Below are positions 61,947 through 64,000 of a stretch of DNA of 64,000 nt, piece by piece (within the stretch, counting starts at the first letter, position 1; every line of letters starts with the position of its first letter). A program made the translations under genes and the position numbers. The notes beneath the pieces are model-generated. The model was not told where the DNA came from and did not search any database. It saw only the letters and a program-made list of their open reading frames with translations. This DNA is from DASTFP01 sp963744345 (lineage in GTDB: Bacteria; Verrucomicrobiota; Verrucomicrobiia; Chthoniobacterales; Terrimicrobiaceae): positions 39,896-103,895 of the forward strand of contig CAVUTD010000006.1 of NCBI GenBank assembly GCA_963744345.1, in the 5' to 3' direction.

Positions 61947-62275
61947 CGGGCCGCTTCCCTCACGATGCTGGCCAGCACGCGAACTTCCCGCTCATCGAAT
62001 CCTCCCTGGATTTCCAGCCATGCTCCCTCTTCAAATCCCAACCGATAACGGCCATGCTCTCCAACGGCCCGAGCCTCAACCTCTACAAAGCGCGCTTCTC
62101 CGGATCGGTCCTGCTTTCCCAGCCAACGCTGAAGATTAAACAAGCTCACTCCCTCGCGACGGCAAAACTCCGCTCGCGTCAATCCGCTCTCCTTGTACTG
62201 CCCGACAACTCGTGCCTTCTCCTCCGCGCTGAAGCGCCGACGAGACCTCCTGGTCTTTCCATTCTCGCTTTCCAT
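61940..62275 (-). CDS. IS66 TnpA (orf1)
   Basis: 111 residues: SRRRFSAEEKARVVGQYKES, GLTRAEFCRREGVSLFNLQR and ARFVEVEARAVGEHGRYRL. An HTH-containing accessory protein of IS66-family elements, apparently intact. The element's main transposase is gone, so this copy cannot move alone. The outer inverted repeat could not be located to the right. Confidence 0.85.
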   Translation of the reverse strand: MESENGKTRRSRRRFSAEEKARVVGQYKESGLTRAEFCRREGVSLFNLQRWLGKQDRSGEARFVEVEARAVGEHGRYRLGFEEGAWLEIQGGFDEREVRVLASIVREAARC

Positions 62276-62570
62276 GCCCCGGAACTATCTCAAATCCCGC
62301 TGGCGTCGAATAGTTGGCCTTGCCTACACGGATACCCTGATTCCAAGAGGTCATTCCTGTTGAAGACTTTCGCCGACCGCCTAACCCCGATGTTCGGGAG
62401 AGAGATCTTCCGAACGAGAAAATCTCCACGGAACTTTCCGTCGCCTGATGAAGGTCGGCGGCTCGATGCTCTTGAGAGCATAGATACGTCCATCCAAGAG
62501 CTTAACGATCAGATGCTCTCCGACAGCCTAGATGAAGAGCCAAGATACTACGATGAGCTAAACCAATGAA
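62276..62570. other. Region right of IS66 tnpA, no firm gene
   Basis: A plus-strand frame (KTFADRLTPMFGREIFRTRK, SPDEGRRLDALESIDTSIQE, MLSDSLDEEPRYYDELNQ) ends at 62569 and looks partly coding in its last 60 codons, but it has no clear start or family. It may be the remnant of a gene interrupted by the IS. Confidence 0.3.
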
Positions 62571-62789
62571 GTGACCGTACCTAAGACAATCGAGGAGTTG
62601 ATCGAGTGGACAGAGGCAGTGGACACAGCAGATCCAAGCTACGTGGCAATGCCGGAGAAGCACTTCAACTGCCACCTCAATGAGCGCCACATCACCTTGC
62701 CCCCGGAATTCGACAATGATTACTTCATGAAGATCCGGCGCGCAGGGTTCCGGACAAGATGGCGATTAAGGATCGACTCATATGGATGA
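62571..62789 (+). CDS. Small protein of unknown function
   Basis: 72 codons from GTG 62571: VPKTIEELIEWTEAVDTADP, SYVAMPEKHFNCHLNERHIT and LPPEFDNDYFMKIRRAGFRT. The acidic N-terminus and non-random composition suggest real coding, but the start is weak and no family is recognised. It lies right after the preceding acidic frame, so both could be pieces of one gene. Confidence 0.35.
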   Translation: MTVPKTIEELIEWTEAVDTADPSYVAMPEKHFNCHLNERHITLPPEFDNDYFMKIRRAGFRTRWRLRIDSYG

Positions 62790-62841
62790 GCAAGAAATAA
62801 TCCACCAAGCATTCTCGATCTTGGGACAAAGGAGGTCTCTC

Positions 62842-63255
62842 CTAGAGCGCACTCAAGACCGAGGTGTCGCGGTTGAACGGAGCACGCAGGTACATGAGCA
62901 CGCACCGCTGCGTGTGCGGGAAACCCAGCTGCCACTCGTTGCCGTAGCCGTCGAAGGTGATCGCTGCCGATGTGTCGCGGTCGTTCCTGATGACCACATC
63001 TATTCCGAGCTTGTCTGCGGCCGCTTGGAGCTGCCGGTGGATTGGGGCGAACTCCCGGGTAAATTCTTCCTTAATAATCGACCAGCTCGGTCGAACTCTC
63101 TCTGGAACCGGTTTCCTTCAATTGCGGTTCCGTCCCGGTCGATCCAACCACACTTTCCCGTCCTTCTCTTTGGGTTGTTTCTCGAGATGAATGGCGTCAT
63201 ACGCCCTGCTGATCGCTTCCTGCTCTTCGTCGGGTTGGCGGGGTTTCTCCTTCAT
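62842..63255 (-). pseudogene. Unknown small protein gene with an in-frame TGA
   Basis: On the minus strand ATG 63255 opens MKEKPRQPDEEQEAISRAYD, AIHLEKQPKEKDGKVWLDRP, GRNRN, then TGA (63118-63120). The same frame then continues RKPVPERVRPSWSIIKEEFT, REFAPIHRQLQAAADKLGID, VVIRNDRDTSAAITFDGYGN and ends NRDTSVLSAL-TAG. Both sides look coding, so one base change (CGA to TGA would fit) probably stopped a 137-residue protein. Function unknown. Readthrough is possible but unsupported. Confidence 0.45.
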
Positions 63256-63700
63256 ATTCCTGCTGCATCCTTCCAGCTCTTCCTCGCTGGTCGGCTGCGC
63301 AGTGTAACCTTCAGGCAATCCGGCCTCGGACGCAACTGTTGGTTGCGTCTTGGGGGGTGCGCTTGGTGACCCGAGTAGGAAAAATCGACGCTCAGACACT
63401 TGGGCCGGAGTTGACCTCCAGCTGAATCGAGTCGAAACGGTGCTTTACGCACTGAAGAACATCTTTTTATGTCTATTTTGCACATTTACTCGCTCGCTCT
63501 GGTTCATCCCAACCGCACATCTCGGCAGCTTTAGGTCCGTCAGCTGTGCGGGCTCGGAAACCTAACGCCTGTCCCAGCGCTTGCATTGGTCAGGGAGAAT
63601 CTCTCAGGTCTAGACAAGGGGAAAGAGACAGACATAGTCACCGGCGAAGAGAGCATACATGGCGGTCATGTCTTAGGCTTGCACAAGGAGTGGCAGAGGA
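63256..63700. other. Intergenic region, no gene seen
   Basis: About 440 bases between divergent genes. AT-rich patches (CATCTTTTTATGTCTATTTT) may belong to a promoter. No RNA or repeat was recognised. Confidence 0.35.
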
Positions 63701-64000
63701 ATGGTGGCCTTGGCGACCATGACCTTCAGCAGCTATGTCCACATGGTGACTAGCAATGTCCTTGATGACATTAAGAGGACAATCCGACTTGCGTCTGTGT
63801 CAGAGCAGAAGAAGCTCATGCAGGCAGTCGCGGATAGGTATGCCTTATACAAGTATAACCTTGATGATAGCAGCACTGACGCATCCATACGATCGGCCCC
63901 ATTGTTTAACACCATCCTGCAGAGGATCACAACTGAGAGGAAATCCACAATCTTATTTGTCAGTGAGTTTCTAAGGCGGGCAAAGCAGCTGGAGAGGCAA
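63701..64000 (+). CDS. Unknown protein, N-terminal part (runs off right edge)
   Basis: From ATG 63701 one hundred codons stay open to the window end: MVALATMTFSSYVHMVTSNV, LDDIKRTIRLASVSEQKKLM, QAVADRYALYKYNLDDSSTD, then LFNTILQRITTERKSTILFV and SEFLRRAKQLERQ. AAGGAG lies 10 bases before the ATG. The protein is helical and charged. Codon use (AGG for Arg, CTT, TTA, ATA) differs from most genes in the window, hinting at horizontal origin. I do not recognise the family. Confidence 0.5.
   Translation, partial: MVALATMTFSSYVHMVTSNVLDDIKRTIRLASVSEQKKLMQAVADRYALYKYNLDDSSTDASIRSAPLFNTILQRITTERKSTILFVSEFLRRAKQLERQ

Noticed and set aside
1..64000. CRISPR arrays, prophage modules, restriction-modification or toxin-antitoxin systems
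   Set aside because: No spaced direct repeats, phage structural genes, methyltransferase motifs or toxin-antitoxin pairs were seen.

Overview
The window is bacterial chromosomal DNA, with moderately GC-rich coding sequence and a high density of core genes. I infer a Verrucomicrobiota-type soil organism (Spartobacteria/Chthoniobacter-like). The inference rests on the mix of a short SigA/RpoD-type sigma factor, a SUI1 protein next to typA, DUF5069, a DUF4912 protein, and the rph-gmd-rpmB and ruvA-rpoZ-smpB neighbourhoods. No rRNA or other decisive marker is present, so the phylum is a judgement and not an observation.

Left end (1-2453): the start of a glycosyltransferase runs off the left edge. 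It is followed by about 2 kb with no intact gene, holding a decayed L,D-transpeptidase joined to the first 32 codons of a second glycosyltransferase. From 2454 to 12726 there is dense housekeeping: sigma factor, photolyase, tilS-serS, a CbpA-type DnaJ, two envelope proteins, SUI1 and typA. From 12943 to 22145 the region is mixed and partly decayed: a DUF2917/MocR divergent pair (MocR frameshifted twice), a LysR remnant fused head to head with a nitrate-reductase remnant, mobA-MOSC, a lipoprotein hydrolase, an epimerase, an ADP-ribosylglycohydrolase and a frameshifted SLOG-like lipoprotein. From 22354 to 44960 the region is again gene-dense: Rieske protein, CapA, cytosine deaminase, MarC, DUF5069, tRNA-Pro(CGG), rph-gmd-rpmB, a Xer recombinase, a DUF4912 protein with a striking tryptophan octapeptide array, a DegP-type protease, an HTH regulator with its operator, a frameshifted transketolase, small PsiE-like membrane proteins, the DUF318/TIGR03943 pair, a GHL10 hydrolase with an AttH-type lipocalin, hpt, ruvA, an ATP-grasp-like protein, rpoZ, smpB and tRNA-Asp(GTC).

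Right third (44961-64000): an ISL3 remnant and about 2.4 kb of non-coding or decayed DNA come first. They are followed by a membrane protein, a SnoaL-like protein, an EamA transporter and an RND efflux pair behind a palindromic operator candidate. The most notable block is 55591-59779: a glycerol-1-phosphate-dehydrogenase-like enzyme, a structured leader, a ureohydrolase carrying the HLDRHVD signature of guanidine hydrolase (GdmH), and, directly behind it, a fusion of two CbiX (nickel/cobalt chelatase)-like repeats to DUF362. I propose that the fusion serves metal insertion for the hydrolase. A convergent complex-I-like antiporter gene follows; its upstream partner has been cut to its last 60 codons at the edge of an IS66 remnant. 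The right edge holds a small gene with an internal TGA and an unknown gene running off the end.

Four clear frameshifts (two in MocR, one in the SLOG-like gene, one in transketolase) are each explained by a single extra base. Because one hits a core enzyme, assembly error should be excluded before these are treated as true pseudogenes.
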